Source: Propioniciclava coleopterorum (GTDB lineage Bacteria; Actinomycetota; Actinomycetes; Propionibacteriales; Propionibacteriaceae). From it: a stretch of DNA of 64,000 bases. The notes below the pieces were generated by a model. The model saw nothing but the letters and a program-made list of their open reading frames with translations. It had not been told where the DNA came from and did not search any database. Shown here piece by piece: positions 20,562 to 30,331 of this stretch. The stretch spans positions 992,001 through 1,056,000 of the forward strand of contig NZ_CP049865.1 in NCBI RefSeq assembly GCF_011393335.1, given 5' to 3'. The first letter of the stretch is position 1, and every line of letters starts with the position of its first letter. The position numbers were made by a program, and so were the translations under genes.

Positions 20562-21479
20562 TCAGCGCAGCTTGGGCCGGACGTGCAGGCCGACCTCGGG
20601 GTCGACCAGCACCTCCTGGGCGGCCGCGATCCCGGCGACGGTCAAGGGCGCGTCGAGGGGGGTGTTGCGCTTGATCAGCGCCAGCCCGATCGGGCCCAGG
20701 TCGTGATGGACGGCCGAGGTGCCCATCCGCCCGACGACCCGGTCGCCGGCCAGCACGTCGTCGCCGACCTCGGGGAGTCGCTCCTCCGAGCCGTCGAGGT
20801 GCAGCAGCGTCAGCCGGCGCGGCGGACGCCCGAGCGTGTGGACGCGCGCGACCGTCTCCTGGCCGCGGTAGCAGCCCTTCTGCAGGTGGACGGCCGGACC
20901 GAGCAGGTCGCCGTCGGGGTTCGCCAACTCGTTGGGGATGGTCTTCTCGTCGGTGTCGAGGAAGATCCGCGGCTGCCCCGCGGCGATCCGCACCGCCTCG
21001 GACGCCCACGTGCCCGCGCGCTCGTCGCCCAGTTCCGCCTCCAGGTCCGCGCGCGGCACCCGGCGGGGCGCGGCGGCGTCCAGCAGGAGCGCCCAGTCCG
21101 CGGAGGCGTCCGCGACGGTCACCCGGGAGGCGAACACCATGCGCTGCAGGTAGCCCAGCAGCGGCTCGAGGCGTCCGGGTTCGGTGTCGGCCCAGAACGT
21201 GTCACCGTCGTCGACCCCGCCGAAGACGTGCTCGACGTGCCCCTGGGGGTCGAGGACGAACGCCGTGACCCGGACGCCGGGCGCCAGGCCCTCGAACGCC
21301 TGGCTGGTGACGGCGTGCAGCCACGTCAGGCGGTCGGCGCCCGACACCGTGAAGATCGGCCGGTGCGACGCGTCGACGCGGGCGCGGCCGGCCTCGAGCC
21401 GCCGCTGCTCCCCGAGCGGGTCGCCGTAGTGCCACACCGCCCCGGCGTCGGGACCCTCGGTGTGCCGGACCGCGCTCAT
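20562..21479 (-). CDS. ygfZ: Folate-binding protein YgfZ (tRNA/Fe-S cluster repair factor)
   Basis: A 305-residue GcvT-like protein. The family signature KGCYRGQETVAR (consensus KGCYxGQE, with the reactive Cys) lies at about residues 195-206. YgfZ uses tetrahydrofolate and helps build or repair particular iron-sulfur enzymes. N-terminal SHRPIFTVSGADRLTWLHAVTSQ is the folate-domain start; the last 90 residues form the beta-barrel C-terminal domain (GLALIKRN). Start is ATG 21479, which overlaps the stop of the nitrobindin-like gene (ATGA), so translation is coupled. Pairing of these two genes points to a shared role with heme or Fe-S chemistry. Confidence 0.92.
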   Translation of the reverse strand: MSAVRHTEGPDAGAVWHYGDPLGEQRRLEAGRARVDASHRPIFTVSGADRLTWLHAVTSQAFEGLAPGVRVTAFVLDPQGHVEHVFGGVDDGDTFWADTEPGRLEPLLGYLQRMVFASRVTVADASADWALLLDAAAPRRVPRADLEAELGDERAGTWASEAVRIAAGQPRIFLDTDEKTIPNELANPDGDLLGPAVHLQKGCYRGQETVARVHTLGRPPRRLTLLHLDGSEERLPEVGDDVLAGDRVVGRMGTSAVHHDLGPIGLALIKRNTPLDAPLTVAGIAAAQEVLVDPEVGLHVRPKLR

Positions 21480-21970
21480 GCCCGGGTGAGCGTCGCCCAC
21501 ATGTACGGGCGCAGCGCCTCGTCGGTGGTGGCGCGGTCGAAGCTGTACATCAGGTTGCCGTCCACGAGGCCGTACAGGCGGCGTCCGGCGGTGTACTCGA
21601 CGGTCGCCAGCGGCGAACGGACGACCGCGTCGGTGGTCAGGTCGATGCGTCCGGGCTGCAGCGGGCCGTACCAGATCTCGGCGTAGCCGTCGGGGCTGCA
21701 CATCACCACGTCGACCTGGGCGTCCTTGGTGGCCCGCCAGAACCCGGTCTCGATCGTGAGGGGGCGCTCCGGGCGGCCCTCGGCGTCCAGGGTGAAGAAC
21801 TGGGCGAGGTAGTGCAGGTAGTCGCCGCCGTTGTCGACGAAGTCCACCTGGGCGCCGAACTCGATCTTGTCCTCGCCCGGCCACTCGCGGTACCCCTTGC
21901 CCTCCCAGCGGCCGCGCAGCCAGGCCAGGCCGACCAGGTCGGGGTTGAGGTCGGTGGGGATCTCGAACAT
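21476..21970 (-). CDS. FABP-like beta-barrel protein (DUF1794, nitrobindin family) with Tyr at heme-ligand position
   Basis: A 164-residue beta-barrel protein. LRGRWEGKGYREWPG is the GxWxGxG signature of the nitrobindin/THAP4-like family (about residues 19-33), which bind ferric heme through a His near the C-terminus and can scavenge nitric oxide or peroxynitrite. Here the matching C-terminal segment reads LRPYMWATLTRA, with Tyr where mycobacterial Rv2717c has the axial His in DHLAAVLHR (my alignment from memory). Heme binding may therefore be altered or lost. GGAGG lies close before the ATG at 21970. Operon with ygfZ; divergent from the lipoprotein gene across 212 bp. Confidence 0.82.
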   Translation of the reverse strand: MFEIPTDLNPDLVGLAWLRGRWEGKGYREWPGEDKIEFGAQVDFVDNGGDYLHYLAQFFTLDAEGRPERPLTIETGFWRATKDAQVDVVMCSPDGYAEIWYGPLQPGRIDLTTDAVVRSPLATVEYTAGRRLYGLVDGNLMYSFDRATTDEALRPYMWATLTRA

Positions 21971-22182
21971 GGGACGCCTCCTGAGGTTGTCTCTCGTGCA
22001 TCCCAACGCTAGCCGGTCCCCGTTCCTTCCCCACCCCGCCGGAACCGTGCGCTCAGGGTCTCCGACGCCCACCGCCCGACCGCGGCCCGGAACGCGGTTC
22101 GCACCGGGCTCCACAGGGGCGCACGGCCCGCGGGTCGGCGCGGCAGGGTTGACTCACCCCCCACGGGTGGCAAGGTGGAACG

Positions 22183-23661
22183 ATGATCGGCCGCCGCACC
22201 GCCCTCCTCGGGGCCGCGGCCGCGGGCTCGTTGCTCGCGGCCGGCTGCACCCGTCCGCCCACGGCGCCGGTCCCGGCGCAGGAGGAACCGCCGCGGATCG
22301 ACCCCAAGGTCCACACCGTGCTGGCGCACGACCCGTCCGGGCACGTTGCGCTCCGCCCGGACGCCGAGCAGGTGCTGGCGGCGTCCCGCGCCCTGCTGGC
22401 GGTCGCCACGGCGGTCGTGGTGGCGGCCCCCGACGACGCCACCGCGGCGCAGGTGGCCCGCGACCTCGGCATCCCGATGCTCCCGCCCGGCGACGGCCTG
22501 GCCGCCGAACTGGACCGGCTCCGGACCCGGACCGTGTTCGCCTACACCGAGGCCGACGTGGGGACGCGCGAGACGCTGCCCGGGCCGGCCACCGCCGCCG
22601 AGGTGCAGCAGGACGGCCTGCCGGCGAAGGCCGAACCCGCGGACCTGCTCGGCCTGGCCTACGGGACCCCCTCCCCGACCGTCGCCAGCGTCGCGCACGC
22701 CGCCGGCCTCGGGCTGACCGCCGTCCCGGCGCCCCACCCGGGCGCGACCAAGGACGCGACCGCGGCCGTCCGGGGGCACCGCGGCCAGGTGGTCGGCATC
22801 GGCACCGGGTTCGGGGACGACGCCCAGTTCGGGACGCAGGTCGAGGTGACGCGCACGGCGAAGGAGTTCCCCGCCGGCGGCGTCGCCCCGCTGCCCGACC
22901 ACGTGATGATCGCGCTGTACGGCCACCCGGGGACGGCCTCGCTGGGCATGATGGGCGAGCAACCGCCGGCCCAGGCCGTGCAGCGCGTCCGCAAACTCGT
23001 GGACGCCTACGCCAAGCTGCTGCCCGACCGGCACGTCATGGGCGCCTTCGAGATCATCGCCACGATTGCGTCCTCGGCGCCGGGGGACGACGGCGACTAC
23101 TCGCTCGAGTCCGAGGTGGCCAAGCTGCTGCCCTGGGTCGAGGAGGCCGAGCGCAGCGACCTCTACGTCGTGCTCGACCTGCAGCCCGGCCGCACCGACT
23201 TCACCAGGCAGGCCCGCCGGTACGAGGAACTGCTGAAGCGTCCGCACGTCGGGCTGGCGCTGGATCCCGAGTGGCGGCTGCCCCCCAACGGCAAGCACCT
23301 GGTCCAGGTCGGGCAGGTCGACGTCGAGGAGGTCAACGCCGTCGGGGCGTGGCTGGCCGACTTCGTGCAGCAGCACAGGCTGCCGCCCAAGGTGCTCACG
23401 CTGCACCAGTTCCAGACCCGGATGATCACCAACCGGGCCCGGCTCGACACCACGCGCCCCGAGGTGCAGCACCTCGTGCACGTCGACGGCCAGGGCGGCC
23501 AGGGCGCCAAGCAGGGGACGTGGGCCGCCATCAAGAAGGACCTCCCGGCGCGCACCTGGCTGGGGTGGAAGAATTTCGAGGACGAGGACGTCCCGATGCT
23601 CACCCCGCAGCAGACGGTGGCGCAGGTGAAACCCCTGCCCAACTTCATCTCCTACCAGTAG
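22183..23661 (+). CDS. Conserved actinobacterial lipoprotein, function unknown
   Basis: A 492-residue exported protein: [22 protein letters not shown] is a Tat-like (RR at 4-5) lipoprotein signal with the lipobox Cys at residue 22. The rest is a soluble alpha/beta protein; the C-terminal half (about 290-492) has barrel-like strands [41 protein letters not shown], suggesting a TIM-barrel glycosidase-like fold, but I cannot name catalytic residues. A TTGACT at 22149-22154 about 30 bp before the ATG may be a -35, implying a very short or no 5' leader. The dtd gene follows after 22 bp, probably co-transcribed. Confidence 0.75.
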   Translation: MIGRRTALLGAAAAGSLLAAGCTRPPTAPVPAQEEPPRIDPKVHTVLAHDPSGHVALRPDAEQVLAASRALLAVATAVVVAAPDDATAAQVARDLGIPMLPPGDGLAAELDRLRTRTVFAYTEADVGTRETLPGPATAAEVQQDGLPAKAEPADLLGLAYGTPSPTVASVAHAAGLGLTAVPAPHPGATKDATAAVRGHRGQVVGIGTGFGDDAQFGTQVEVTRTAKEFPAGGVAPLPDHVMIALYGHPGTASLGMMGEQPPAQAVQRVRKLVDAYAKLLPDRHVMGAFEIIATIASSAPGDDGDYSLESEVAKLLPWVEEAERSDLYVVLDLQPGRTDFTRQARRYEELLKRPHVGLALDPEWRLPPNGKHLVQVGQVDVEEVNAVGAWLADFVQQHRLPPKVLTLHQFQTRMITNRARLDTTRPEVQHLVHVDGQGGQGAKQGTWAAIKKDLPARTWLGWKNFEDEDVPMLTPQQTVAQVKPLPNFISYQ

Positions 23662-23683
23662 GACCGACACGACAGGAGGCCCC

Positions 23684-24133
23684 ATGCGCCTGGTGGTGCA
23701 GCGTGTCTCGCGCGCCGCGGTGAGCATCGACGGCGAGGTGGTCGGGGCGATCGGGCCCGGGCTGTGCGTCCTGGTGGGCGCCACCCACACCGACACCCCC
23801 GCCGACGCCGACCGGCTCGCGGACAAGGTGTGGGGGCTTCGGATCCTGGACGGAGAGCGCTCGGCCTCCGACGTGGACGCGCCCCTGCTGGTGGTCAGCC
23901 AGTTCACGCTGTACGCCGACGTCCGCAAGGGGCGGCGTCCGTCGTGGAGCGCCGCGGCGCCGGGGGCCGTCAGCGAGCCGCTGGTGGACGCCTTCGTCGC
24001 GGCACTGCGCCGCCGTGGCGCCCGCGTGGAGACCGGACGCTTCGGCGCCGAGATGGCCGTCGAGCTCGTCAACGACGGGCCGGTGACGCTCACGCTGGAC
24101 AGCGCGATGTGGGCGCCGCGCGCGACGCAATAG
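23684..24133 (+). CDS. dtd: D-aminoacyl-tRNA deacylase
   Basis: A 149-residue cytoplasmic enzyme that hydrolyses D-amino acids from mischarged tRNA. Start [21 protein letters not shown] is the Dtd N-terminus; the two signature motifs are [17 protein letters not shown] (active-site Thr, about residues 79-95) and the near C-terminal [11 protein letters not shown] (cross-subunit Gly-cisPro motif, usually NxGPxT). Length is normal. GGAGG lies eight bases before ATG 23684. It follows the lipoprotein gene closely and precedes glnR by 33 bp. Confidence 0.95.
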   Translation: MRLVVQRVSRAAVSIDGEVVGAIGPGLCVLVGATHTDTPADADRLADKVWGLRILDGERSASDVDAPLLVVSQFTLYADVRKGRRPSWSAAAPGAVSEPLVDAFVAALRRRGARVETGRFGAEMAVELVNDGPVTLTLDSAMWAPRATQ

Positions 24134-24166
24134 AATCCCACTGGTCGATCCAGGCGGGAGAGGGAC

Positions 24167-24844
24167 ATGGCACGGGTGTTGGCGGTCAGCCCCAACGCCG
24201 CCGTCACGCCCGGCGAGCCCGCCATCGCCACGCTGGGGCTGCTGGCCCACGTCGTCACCGAGATGCTGCCGGACGCCTCGATCGTCACCGAGTCCCAGCG
24301 CGTCGACCTCATCGTCCTGGACGGCCGCGCCGACCTGGCCTCCGCCCGCCAGATGTGCCGCCTGCTCGGCGCCGCCGGCTCGGCGGTCCCCATCCTGCTG
24401 GTGCTGGGCGAGAGCGGGTTCGCCGCCGTGAACCGGGAGTGGGGCGTCGCCGACATCGTGCTCGGCGCGGCCGGGCCCGCCGAGTTCGACGCCCGCATCC
24501 GCCTCGCGCTCACCGTCGAGGCCGACACGGGGGTGGTCAACGCCGGCGGCCTGCTCATCGACGAGTCGGCCTACCACGCCTCGCTGAACGGCCAGTCCCT
24601 CGACCTGACCTACACCGAGTTCGAACTGCTGAAGTACCTGGCCCAGCACCCGGGCCGCGTCTTCACGCGCGAGACGCTGCTGTCGGACGTCTGGGGCTAC
24701 GACTACTACGGCGGCACCCGCACGGTCGACGTGCACGTCCGCCGGCTGCGCGCCAAGCTCGGCGTCGAGCACGAGGCCCTGATCGGGACGGTCCGCAACG
24801 TGGGCTACCGCTTCAACCCCGACGCCGCCCGCTCCCGCGACTGA
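24167..24844 (+). CDS. glnR: GlnR-type nitrogen-response regulator (orphan OmpR-family)
   Basis: A 225-residue regulator. The receiver-like N-terminal domain lacks the usual acidic pair and Lys, but keeps Asp52 in LIVLDGRADL, the pattern of actinobacterial GlnR, which works without a cognate kinase as a dimer. The winged-helix domain (about 128-220) has LTYTEFELLKYLAQHPGRVFTRETLL, VWGYDYYGGTRTVDVHVRRLRAKLG and LIGTVRNVGYRF, nearly identical to known GlnR DNA-binding domains. GlnR controls glutamine synthetase, ammonium uptake and nitrite genes. Its place just before mshD is the arrangement known from Mycobacterium (Rv0818-Rv0819), which strengthens the call. Confidence 0.9.
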   Translation: MARVLAVSPNAAVTPGEPAIATLGLLAHVVTEMLPDASIVTESQRVDLIVLDGRADLASARQMCRLLGAAGSAVPILLVLGESGFAAVNREWGVADIVLGAAGPAEFDARIRLALTVEADTGVVNAGGLLIDESAYHASLNGQSLDLTYTEFELLKYLAQHPGRVFTRETLLSDVWGYDYYGGTRTVDVHVRRLRAKLGVEHEALIGTVRNVGYRFNPDAARSRD

Positions 24845-24947
24845 CGCCCCTCCCCCAAGCCGGCCCCGACCGGTGCCTGCGAAGCCCGGACCAGGACCGG
24901 AACCGGCCCCTAGCGCCGCACGGTGGGGGCCGGGTTAGGGTGGCAGC

Positions 24948-25799
24948 GTGGAGCCCACCGATTCCCTGGAACCGCAGGATCGCCTCGCGGTCATCGAACT
25001 CGCCGCGGCCGCCGAGGCCGCCGACGGCACGCCGCCGCTGAACGAGGAGGCGACGCTGGCGCTGATGCGCGACGACGCCCTGCACTGGCTGGCCCGCGAC
25101 GGCGACGCCGTGGTCGGTTACGCGCAGTGGCAGGCGAACAACGCCACCGGGCAGCTGGTGGTGCACCCGCACCACCGCCGGCAGCGGATCGGGAGCTCGC
25201 TGCTGGACGGGCTGCGCAGCCGCGCCAAGACCCGGGTCTGGGCCTTCGGGACGCACGCTCCGGCGCGCGCCTTCGCCGCGGCCCGCGGGCTGGCGCCCGT
25301 GCGGGGACTCACCATGATGGAGCGCGTCCTCGCCGACGAGACGGCGCCCGCCGTGCCCGAGGGCATCACGCTGCGCGGCTTCACCGACGCGGACGCCGAC
25401 GCCTTCCTGGCCGTCAACGCGGCCGCCTTCGTCCACCACCCCGAGCAGGGCCACTTCAGCGCCGCCGACCTCGCGGCGCGCCAGGCCGAGGACTGGTGGG
25501 AGCCCGAGGGCCTGATCCTCGCCGTTGAGGGAGACGAGGTGCTCGGCTTCCACTGGACGAAGCGGCACGACGCCACCACCGGCGAGGTGTACGTGCTGGG
25601 CGTCGACCCGCGGGCGTCCGGCAAGGGGTTGGGCAAGGTGCTGCTGCAGGCCGGGCTGTCCCGGTTGGCCGACGGCGGCGCCACCCGCGTCATCCTCTAC
25701 GTCGAGGCGGACAACGAGCCGGCGCTCGCCCTGTACCGCAGGGCCGGCTTCGAGGTCGTGCACACCGACACGCTCTACGGGCCCACGACCAGCTCCTGA
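24948..25799 (+). CDS. mshD: Mycothiol synthase
   Basis: A 283-residue protein made of two GNAT acetyltransferase domains. It transfers an acetyl group from acetyl-CoA to Cys-GlcN-Ins in the last step of mycothiol synthesis. The N-terminal domain has [15 protein letters not shown] (degenerate CoA loop); the active C-terminal domain has [34 protein letters not shown] and [20 protein letters not shown], all MshD hallmarks. Starts at GTG 24948. Neighbouring glnR and the nearby mycothione reductase gene (35.4-36.8 kb) support mycothiol as the organism's thiol. Confidence 0.93.
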   Translation: MEPTDSLEPQDRLAVIELAAAAEAADGTPPLNEEATLALMRDDALHWLARDGDAVVGYAQWQANNATGQLVVHPHHRRQRIGSSLLDGLRSRAKTRVWAFGTHAPARAFAAARGLAPVRGLTMMERVLADETAPAVPEGITLRGFTDADADAFLAVNAAAFVHHPEQGHFSAADLAARQAEDWWEPEGLILAVEGDEVLGFHWTKRHDATTGEVYVLGVDPRASGKGLGKVLLQAGLSRLADGGATRVILYVEADNEPALALYRRAGFEVVHTDTLYGPTTSS

Positions 25800-25875
25800 G
25801 ATGCCCCCGCAACGCGTTTTGCCTGCGGCACCGCTGCGTGCCATCGTGGCGCCACCTGAGGTGAAGGAGGCCGCC

Positions 25876-27969
25876 GTGAGCGTGGCGACCGGGGAGCCGT
25901 ACCTGCCCGAGGACCGTTTCTTCGACCGCGAGCTGTCCTGGCTCGCGTTCAACGAGCGCGTGCTGGACCTGGCCCGCGACCCCGAGCGCGTCCCGTTGCT
26001 GGAGCGCGCCCGCTTCCTGGCGATCTTCAGCTCCAACCTGGACGAGTACTTCATGGTCCGGGTCGCCGGCCTGAAGCGCCGCATCGCGGCGGGCGTCGCC
26101 GTGCCGGGCGCGTCCGGCATCCTCCCCCGCGACCTGCACGAGCAGATCCTCGAGCGCGTCCGCGTCCTGGCGACCGAGCAGGCGCGCGTCTTCCAGGAGG
26201 AGATCCGGCCGCAGTTCGCCGACGAGGGCATCGCCATCGTCGGGTGGGACGATCTCGACGAGGCCGAGCAGCGCAAGATGCACGACCTGTTCGACAACCG
26301 GATCTACCCGATCCTCACGCCGCTCGCCGTCGACCCCTCGCACCCCTTCCCCTACATCTCGGGGCTGAGCGTCAACATCGCGATGCTGCTGCGCAACCCG
26401 GCCACCGGCGGCCGGCAGTTCGCACGCATCAAGGTGCCCACGAACCTGGACCGGTTCGTTCGCCTGGGGATGGGCCGCTTCATCGCCATCGAGGAGGTCA
26501 TCAGCCACCAGCTCGACAAGGTGTTCACGGGCATGGACCTGGTCACCTGGAGCACCTTCCGGGTGACCCGCAACGAGGACCTCGAGGTCGAGGAGGACGA
26601 CGCCGAGAACATCCTGCACGCGCTGGAGAAGGAACTGCTGCGGCGCAAGGTGGGACGGCCGCCGGTGCGGCTCGAGGTCGCCGACGACACCCCCGACGAC
26701 CTGCTCGACCTCCTGCGCGACCAGCTCGACGTGGCCGAGTCCGAGGTGTTCCGGCTCCCCGCGCCGCTCGACCTGACGGGGCTGTTCGCGGTCTCGGAGC
26801 TGGACCGGGAGAAGCTGGCCTACCCGTCCTTCCTGCCCAAGACCCACCCCGAGCTGGCCGAGGTCGAGACGTCGAAGCCGGCCGACCTGTTCAAGGCGCT
26901 GCACGACCGCGACGTCCTGCTGCACCACCCCTACGACAGCTTCGCCACCTCGGTGCAGCGCTTCGTCGAGCAGGCCGCCGCCGACCCGGCCGTACTGGCG
27001 ATCAAGCAGACCCTGTACCGCACCTCCGGCGACTCCCCCATCGTGGACGCGCTGGTCGAGGCCGCCGAGGCGGGCAAGCAGGTGCTCGTGGTGGTCGAGA
27101 TCATGGCCCGGTTCGACGAGCAGGCCAACATCACCTGGGCCCGCAAGCTGGAGCGCGCCGGCTGCCACGTCGTGTACGGGATCCTGGGGCTGAAGACCCA
27201 CGCCAAGCTGTGCCTGGTCGTGCGCGACGAGCCGACGGGGCTGAAGCGCTACGCGCACATCGGCACCGGCAACTACAACCCCAAGACGGCCCGCCAGTAC
27301 GAGGACATGGGGCTGCTCACGTCGAACCCGATCGTGACCGAGGACGTCGGCCGCGTCTTCAACCACCTCTCCGGCATGACGCGCGAGCTCAACTACCGCC
27401 GGCTGCTGGTCGCGCCCGACGGCGTCCGCTCGGGGCTGCTGGCCCGCATCCGCACCGAGATCGAGCACGCCCGCGCCGGCAAGCCGGCCGGGATCGGCAT
27501 CAAGGTGAACGCCCTGGTCGACGAGGACGTCATCGACGCGCTGTACGAGGCGTCGCAGGCGGGCGTCCGGGTCGACCTGTGGGTGCGCGGCATCTGCGCC
27601 GTGCGGCCCGGCGTGCCCCGGCTGAGCGAGAACATCCGCGTCCGCAGCGTCCTGGGCCGGTTCCTGGAGCACAGCCGCCTGTACTGGTTCGCCAACGGCG
27701 GCGACCCCGTCGTGGGGCTGGGGTCGGCCGACCTGATGCACCGCAACCTGGATCGCCGCGTCGAGGTGCTGGTGCCGCTCACCAACCCCCGCCACATCGC
27801 GCGGGTCAGGAACCTGTTCGAGCTGGCCTTCGACGAGGCCACGGCCTCCTGGTGGCTGGAGGACAGCACCTGGACCCAGCGCACCCACGGCGAGGACGGG
27901 ACGCCGCTGCGCGACATCCAGGATCACCTGATCCAGACCCTGGGCGCCCGGCGGGCGGAGCAGCGATGA
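25876..27969 (+). CDS. ppk1: Polyphosphate kinase 1
   Basis: A 697-residue cytoplasmic enzyme that makes long polyphosphate from ATP. Domain order is typical: N domain ([16 protein letters not shown]), head ([18 protein letters not shown]), then two PLD-like catalytic domains. [14 protein letters not shown] and [19 protein letters not shown] hold the catalytic histidines, the His of [10 protein letters not shown] being the phospho-acceptor site; the C-terminal domain has [13 protein letters not shown] and [18 protein letters not shown] chose GTG 25876 because AAGGAGG sits just upstream; an ATG at 25801 would add 25 residues. It overlaps mutT1 by ATGA and lies just upstream of the pst operon, uniting phosphate storage and uptake. 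Confidence 0.95.
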   Translation: MSVATGEPYLPEDRFFDRELSWLAFNERVLDLARDPERVPLLERARFLAIFSSNLDEYFMVRVAGLKRRIAAGVAVPGASGILPRDLHEQILERVRVLATEQARVFQEEIRPQFADEGIAIVGWDDLDEAEQRKMHDLFDNRIYPILTPLAVDPSHPFPYISGLSVNIAMLLRNPATGGRQFARIKVPTNLDRFVRLGMGRFIAIEEVISHQLDKVFTGMDLVTWSTFRVTRNEDLEVEEDDAENILHALEKELLRRKVGRPPVRLEVADDTPDDLLDLLRDQLDVAESEVFRLPAPLDLTGLFAVSELDREKLAYPSFLPKTHPELAEVETSKPADLFKALHDRDVLLHHPYDSFATSVQRFVEQAAADPAVLAIKQTLYRTSGDSPIVDALVEAAEAGKQVLVVVEIMARFDEQANITWARKLERAGCHVVYGILGLKTHAKLCLVVRDEPTGLKRYAHIGTGNYNPKTARQYEDMGLLTSNPIVTEDVGRVFNHLSGMTRELNYRRLLVAPDGVRSGLLARIRTEIEHARAGKPAGIGIKVNALVDEDVIDALYEASQAGVRVDLWVRGICAVRPGVPRLSENIRVRSVLGRFLEHSRLYWFANGGDPVVGLGSADLMHRNLDRRVEVLVPLTNPRHIARVRNLFELAFDEATASWWLEDSTWTQRTHGEDGTPLRDIQDHLIQTLGARRAEQR

Positions 27970-28847
27970 GCCGCGGCAAGCTGATCGAGGCGGCCGGGAC
28001 CGTCACGCTGCGCGACAAGGACGGCAAACGTCAGGTGCTGCTCGTGCACCGCCCCTCCTACGACGACTGGAGCCTGCCCAAGGGCCACCTCGAACCCGAC
28101 GAGTACGAGGCCGTCGCCGCCGGACGCGAGACCTGGGAGGAGACCGGCACCTCGGTCGAGCTCGGGCGCCCCGTCCGGACGATCCGCTACCCGGTCAGCG
28201 CCGGGGAGAAGATCGTGCACTACTGGCTGGCGCGCCCGGTCGCGTCGCAGCACCGCAAGGCCGACAAGGAGGTCGACAAGGTCGCGTGGCTGACCCCGAA
28301 GGCCGCCATGAAGCGCATGACGTACGCCGACGAGCGCGCGGTGCTGGAGGAGGCCCTCGAACTCGGGCCCACGACGCCGTTCCTGATCGTGCGCCACGCC
28401 AAGGCCATGGACCGCAAGAACTGGTCCGGGCGCGATCAGGCCCGCCCCATCACCTCCCGGGGCCGCAAGCAGTCGAAAATGCTGATCCCGCTGCTGGAGA
28501 GCTTCGGCGTCGCCACGGTGTACTCCTCGACGTCGACCCGCTGCGTCCAGACGCTGCAGCCCTACGCGCGGCGCCGCGACCTGGACGTCCACGGCTGGTC
28601 GCTGCTGTCGGAGGAGGTCGGCGAGCCCAACCTGCACGACGTGGGCAAGCTGATGCGGCGGCTCGCGCGGGAGGCCGCCGCCGGCGGGACGCCGACCGCG
28701 GTGTGCGGGCACCGCCCCGTCCTGCCCACGATGTTGGAGTCCCTGGGGATCACCAACCGGATGATGCAGACCGCGGCGACCGTCATCGCGCACCTCGACC
28801 CGTCCGGCGAGGCCGTCGCCGTCGAGTTCCACCGCCCCCGCGCCTGA
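27966..28847 (+). CDS. mutT1: MutT1-like NUDIX hydrolase fused to histidine phosphatase domain
   Basis: A 293-residue two-domain protein. The NUDIX box [22 protein letters not shown] (21 or so residues from about 39; key residues G, E, RE, EE, G) fits an enzyme acting on 8-oxo-dGTP and related substrates. The C-terminal histidine-phosphatase domain begins [10 protein letters not shown] (catalytic RHx, about residue 140) and ends with VCGHRPVLP. This fusion is the mycobacterial MutT1 layout, where the second domain extends hydrolysis to lower phosphates and diadenosine polyphosphates. ATGA overlap with ppk1 means translational coupling; a link to polyphosphate or Ap4A metabolism is an inference. 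Confidence 0.9.
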   Translation: MSRGKLIEAAGTVTLRDKDGKRQVLLVHRPSYDDWSLPKGHLEPDEYEAVAAGRETWEETGTSVELGRPVRTIRYPVSAGEKIVHYWLARPVASQHRKADKEVDKVAWLTPKAAMKRMTYADERAVLEEALELGPTTPFLIVRHAKAMDRKNWSGRDQARPITSRGRKQSKMLIPLLESFGVATVYSSTSTRCVQTLQPYARRRDLDVHGWSLLSEEVGEPNLHDVGKLMRRLAREAAAGGTPTAVCGHRPVLPTMLESLGITNRMMQTAATVIAHLDPSGEAVAVEFHRPRA

Positions 28848-29157
28848 CTCCTCCCCTCCCGGCGCGCACCCGACCGCCCGATCGCGACGCAGCGTCACCG
28901 CTCGTGGCGCCCGGGTTGCCACGGCTTGCCCGTTGCCACCCCCCAGGCAAAAACGACTCAATAGCGCCTCCGGCAACGCCTGACACCCACCCGGGCCGGG
29001 CGATTGCCTGTTCGAAGTGACCTGTTCACGCTGTGTTCATCTACGGGGAGCAATCTCGTCACGGTCGCTGCCTACCGTCACTAGCGAGATTGGAAGAACG
29101 ACCAGTCCTCGGGCCGGCCGAAATCGGCCCGACACGCTCGCACGTGAGGAATCACAC
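28848..29157 (+). other. Intergenic region upstream of pstS
   Basis: A 310-bp region between mutT1 and pstS. It holds a PHO box at 29023-29044, a candidate -10 TACCGT near 29073, and a short pair of inverted repeats CGTTGCC/GGCAACG (about 28930-28977) enclosing an A-rich stretch that may be a weak terminator of the ppk1-mutT1 operon. No coding sequence is visible. Confidence 0.6.
29023..29044 (+). promoter_or_regulatory. PHO box (PhoP-binding direct repeats) of the pst operon
   Basis: Two direct repeats with an exact 11-bp period: TGTTCACGCTG (29023-29033) and TGTTCATCTAC (29034-29044). This matches the actinobacterial PHO box known from Streptomyces, where GTTCA-type 11-mers bind the phosphate-response regulator PhoP. 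A further GTTC at 29010-29013 could be an extra half site out of register. It lies 114 bp before the pstS start, so induction on phosphate limitation is expected. Confidence 0.75.
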
Positions 29158-30255
29158 ATGTCTTCGAAGAAGATCGTCGCCCCGCTGGCCCTCGTGGCCG
29201 CCTCGGTGATCGCGTTCTCCGGCTGCGCCGCGAACGAGGCCACCCCCGCCGGCAGGCCCGGCGGCGGCTCCACCGCCGCGGGCCTCAACCGCCTCACCGG
29301 CAAGGGCGCCTCCTCGATGTCCGTCGCGCAGACCACCTGGGTCGCCGACTTCCAGGGCGCCAACCCGGGCGTCACGGTCAACTACTCCCCCGACGGCTCC
29401 GGCGCCGGCCGCGACGCCTTCAAGTCGGGCGCGGCCCACTTCGCCGGCTCGGACCGCGCGCTGAAGGACGACGAGATGGGCGCGGGCAAGTTCGCCGGCT
29501 GCTCGGCCGACTCCAGCGCGCTCAACCTGCCGGTCTACATCTCGCCGATCGCCCTGATCTACAAGGTCGACGGCGTGACCGACCTCAAGCTGGACGCCGA
29601 GACGGCCGCCGGCATCTTCTCGGGCCAGATCACCACCTGGAACGACCCGAAGATCGCCGCCCTGAACCCGGGCGCCCCGCTGCCCGCGGCGTCCATCACG
29701 GCCGTGCACCGCTCCGACGACTCGGGCACCACCGAGAACTTCACCGACTTCCTCGCCCAGGCCGCCCCGTCGATCTGGACCGAGAAGGCCGCCGGCACCT
29801 GGCCGAACGCCTTCCCCGGTGAGGCCGCCAAGGGCACCGCCGGCGTCGTGAGCGCCGTCGAGTCCGGCAAGAACACCATCGGCTACGCCGACGAGTCGCA
29901 GGCCGGTTCGCTGGGCAAGGCCCAGATCAAGGTTGGCAGCGAGTTCTTCGGCCCCACCGCGGACGCCGCCGCCAAGCTCGTCGACAACGCCAAGAAGGTC
30001 GACGGCCGCTCCGACAACGACTGGTCGCTCAAGCTCGACCGCAAGGCCGAGGGCCAGTACCCGATCGCTCTGGTCTCCTACGCCATCGTCTGCGAGACCT
30101 ACAAGGATCCCGAGGTCGCCAAGCTGGTGAAGTCCTACGTGGGCTACATCGCCTCCGACGCCGGCCAGAAGTCGGCCCAGGCCAAGGCGGGCAACGCCCC
30201 GCTGTCGGCCGACATGGTCGCCAAGCTGAAGACCTCGGTCGACTCGGTCAAGTGA
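29158..30255 (+). CDS. pstS: Phosphate ABC transporter, substrate-binding lipoprotein PstS
   Basis: A 365-residue lipoprotein: signal MSSKKIVAPLALVAASVIAF ends in a lipobox with Cys23. The mature protein has the phosphate-binding fold: LTGKGASSMSVAQTTW, VNYSPDGSGAGRDAFKSGAAHFAGSD (a phosphate-contact loop), RSDDSGTTENFTDFLA, and the hinge and closing segments SYAIVCETYKD. It catches phosphate outside the membrane and hands it to PstCA. ATG 29158 is preceded by GTGAGGAA. Upstream is a PHO box; downstream a strong hairpin before pstC should favour pstS mRNA over the transporter genes. Confidence 0.96.
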   Translation: MSSKKIVAPLALVAASVIAFSGCAANEATPAGRPGGGSTAAGLNRLTGKGASSMSVAQTTWVADFQGANPGVTVNYSPDGSGAGRDAFKSGAAHFAGSDRALKDDEMGAGKFAGCSADSSALNLPVYISPIALIYKVDGVTDLKLDAETAAGIFSGQITTWNDPKIAALNPGAPLPAASITAVHRSDDSGTTENFTDFLAQAAPSIWTEKAAGTWPNAFPGEAAKGTAGVVSAVESGKNTIGYADESQAGSLGKAQIKVGSEFFGPTADAAAKLVDNAKKVDGRSDNDWSLKLDRKAEGQYPIALVSYAIVCETYKDPEVAKLVKSYVGYIASDAGQKSAQAKAGNAPLSADMVAKLKTSVDSVK

Positions 30256-30261
30256 TCCCCC

Positions 30262-30296
30262 GCTCGGCCCGACCGGCACCCCCGGTCGGGCCGAGC
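30262..30296 (+). terminator. 15-bp perfect hairpin between pstS and pstC
   Basis: Stem 30262-30276 pairs exactly with 30282-30296 around a 5-base loop, 6 bp after the pstS stop and 35 bp before pstC. No U-tract follows. In an operon with no visible internal promoter it probably acts as a partial terminator or 3' mRNA stabiliser, giving excess PstS over PstCAB. Confidence 0.75.
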
Positions 30297-30331
30297 CCCT
30301 GCCCCGTCCCGGAACCCGTGAAGAAGGAAGC

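Noticed and set aside
24167-24844. GlnR as a decayed response regulator
   Set aside because: Loss of receiver-pocket residues is normal for GlnR; the DNA-binding half is fully conserved.
27966-28847. NUDIX/histidine-phosphatase as a novel fusion
   Set aside because: It is the known mycobacterial MutT1 arrangement.
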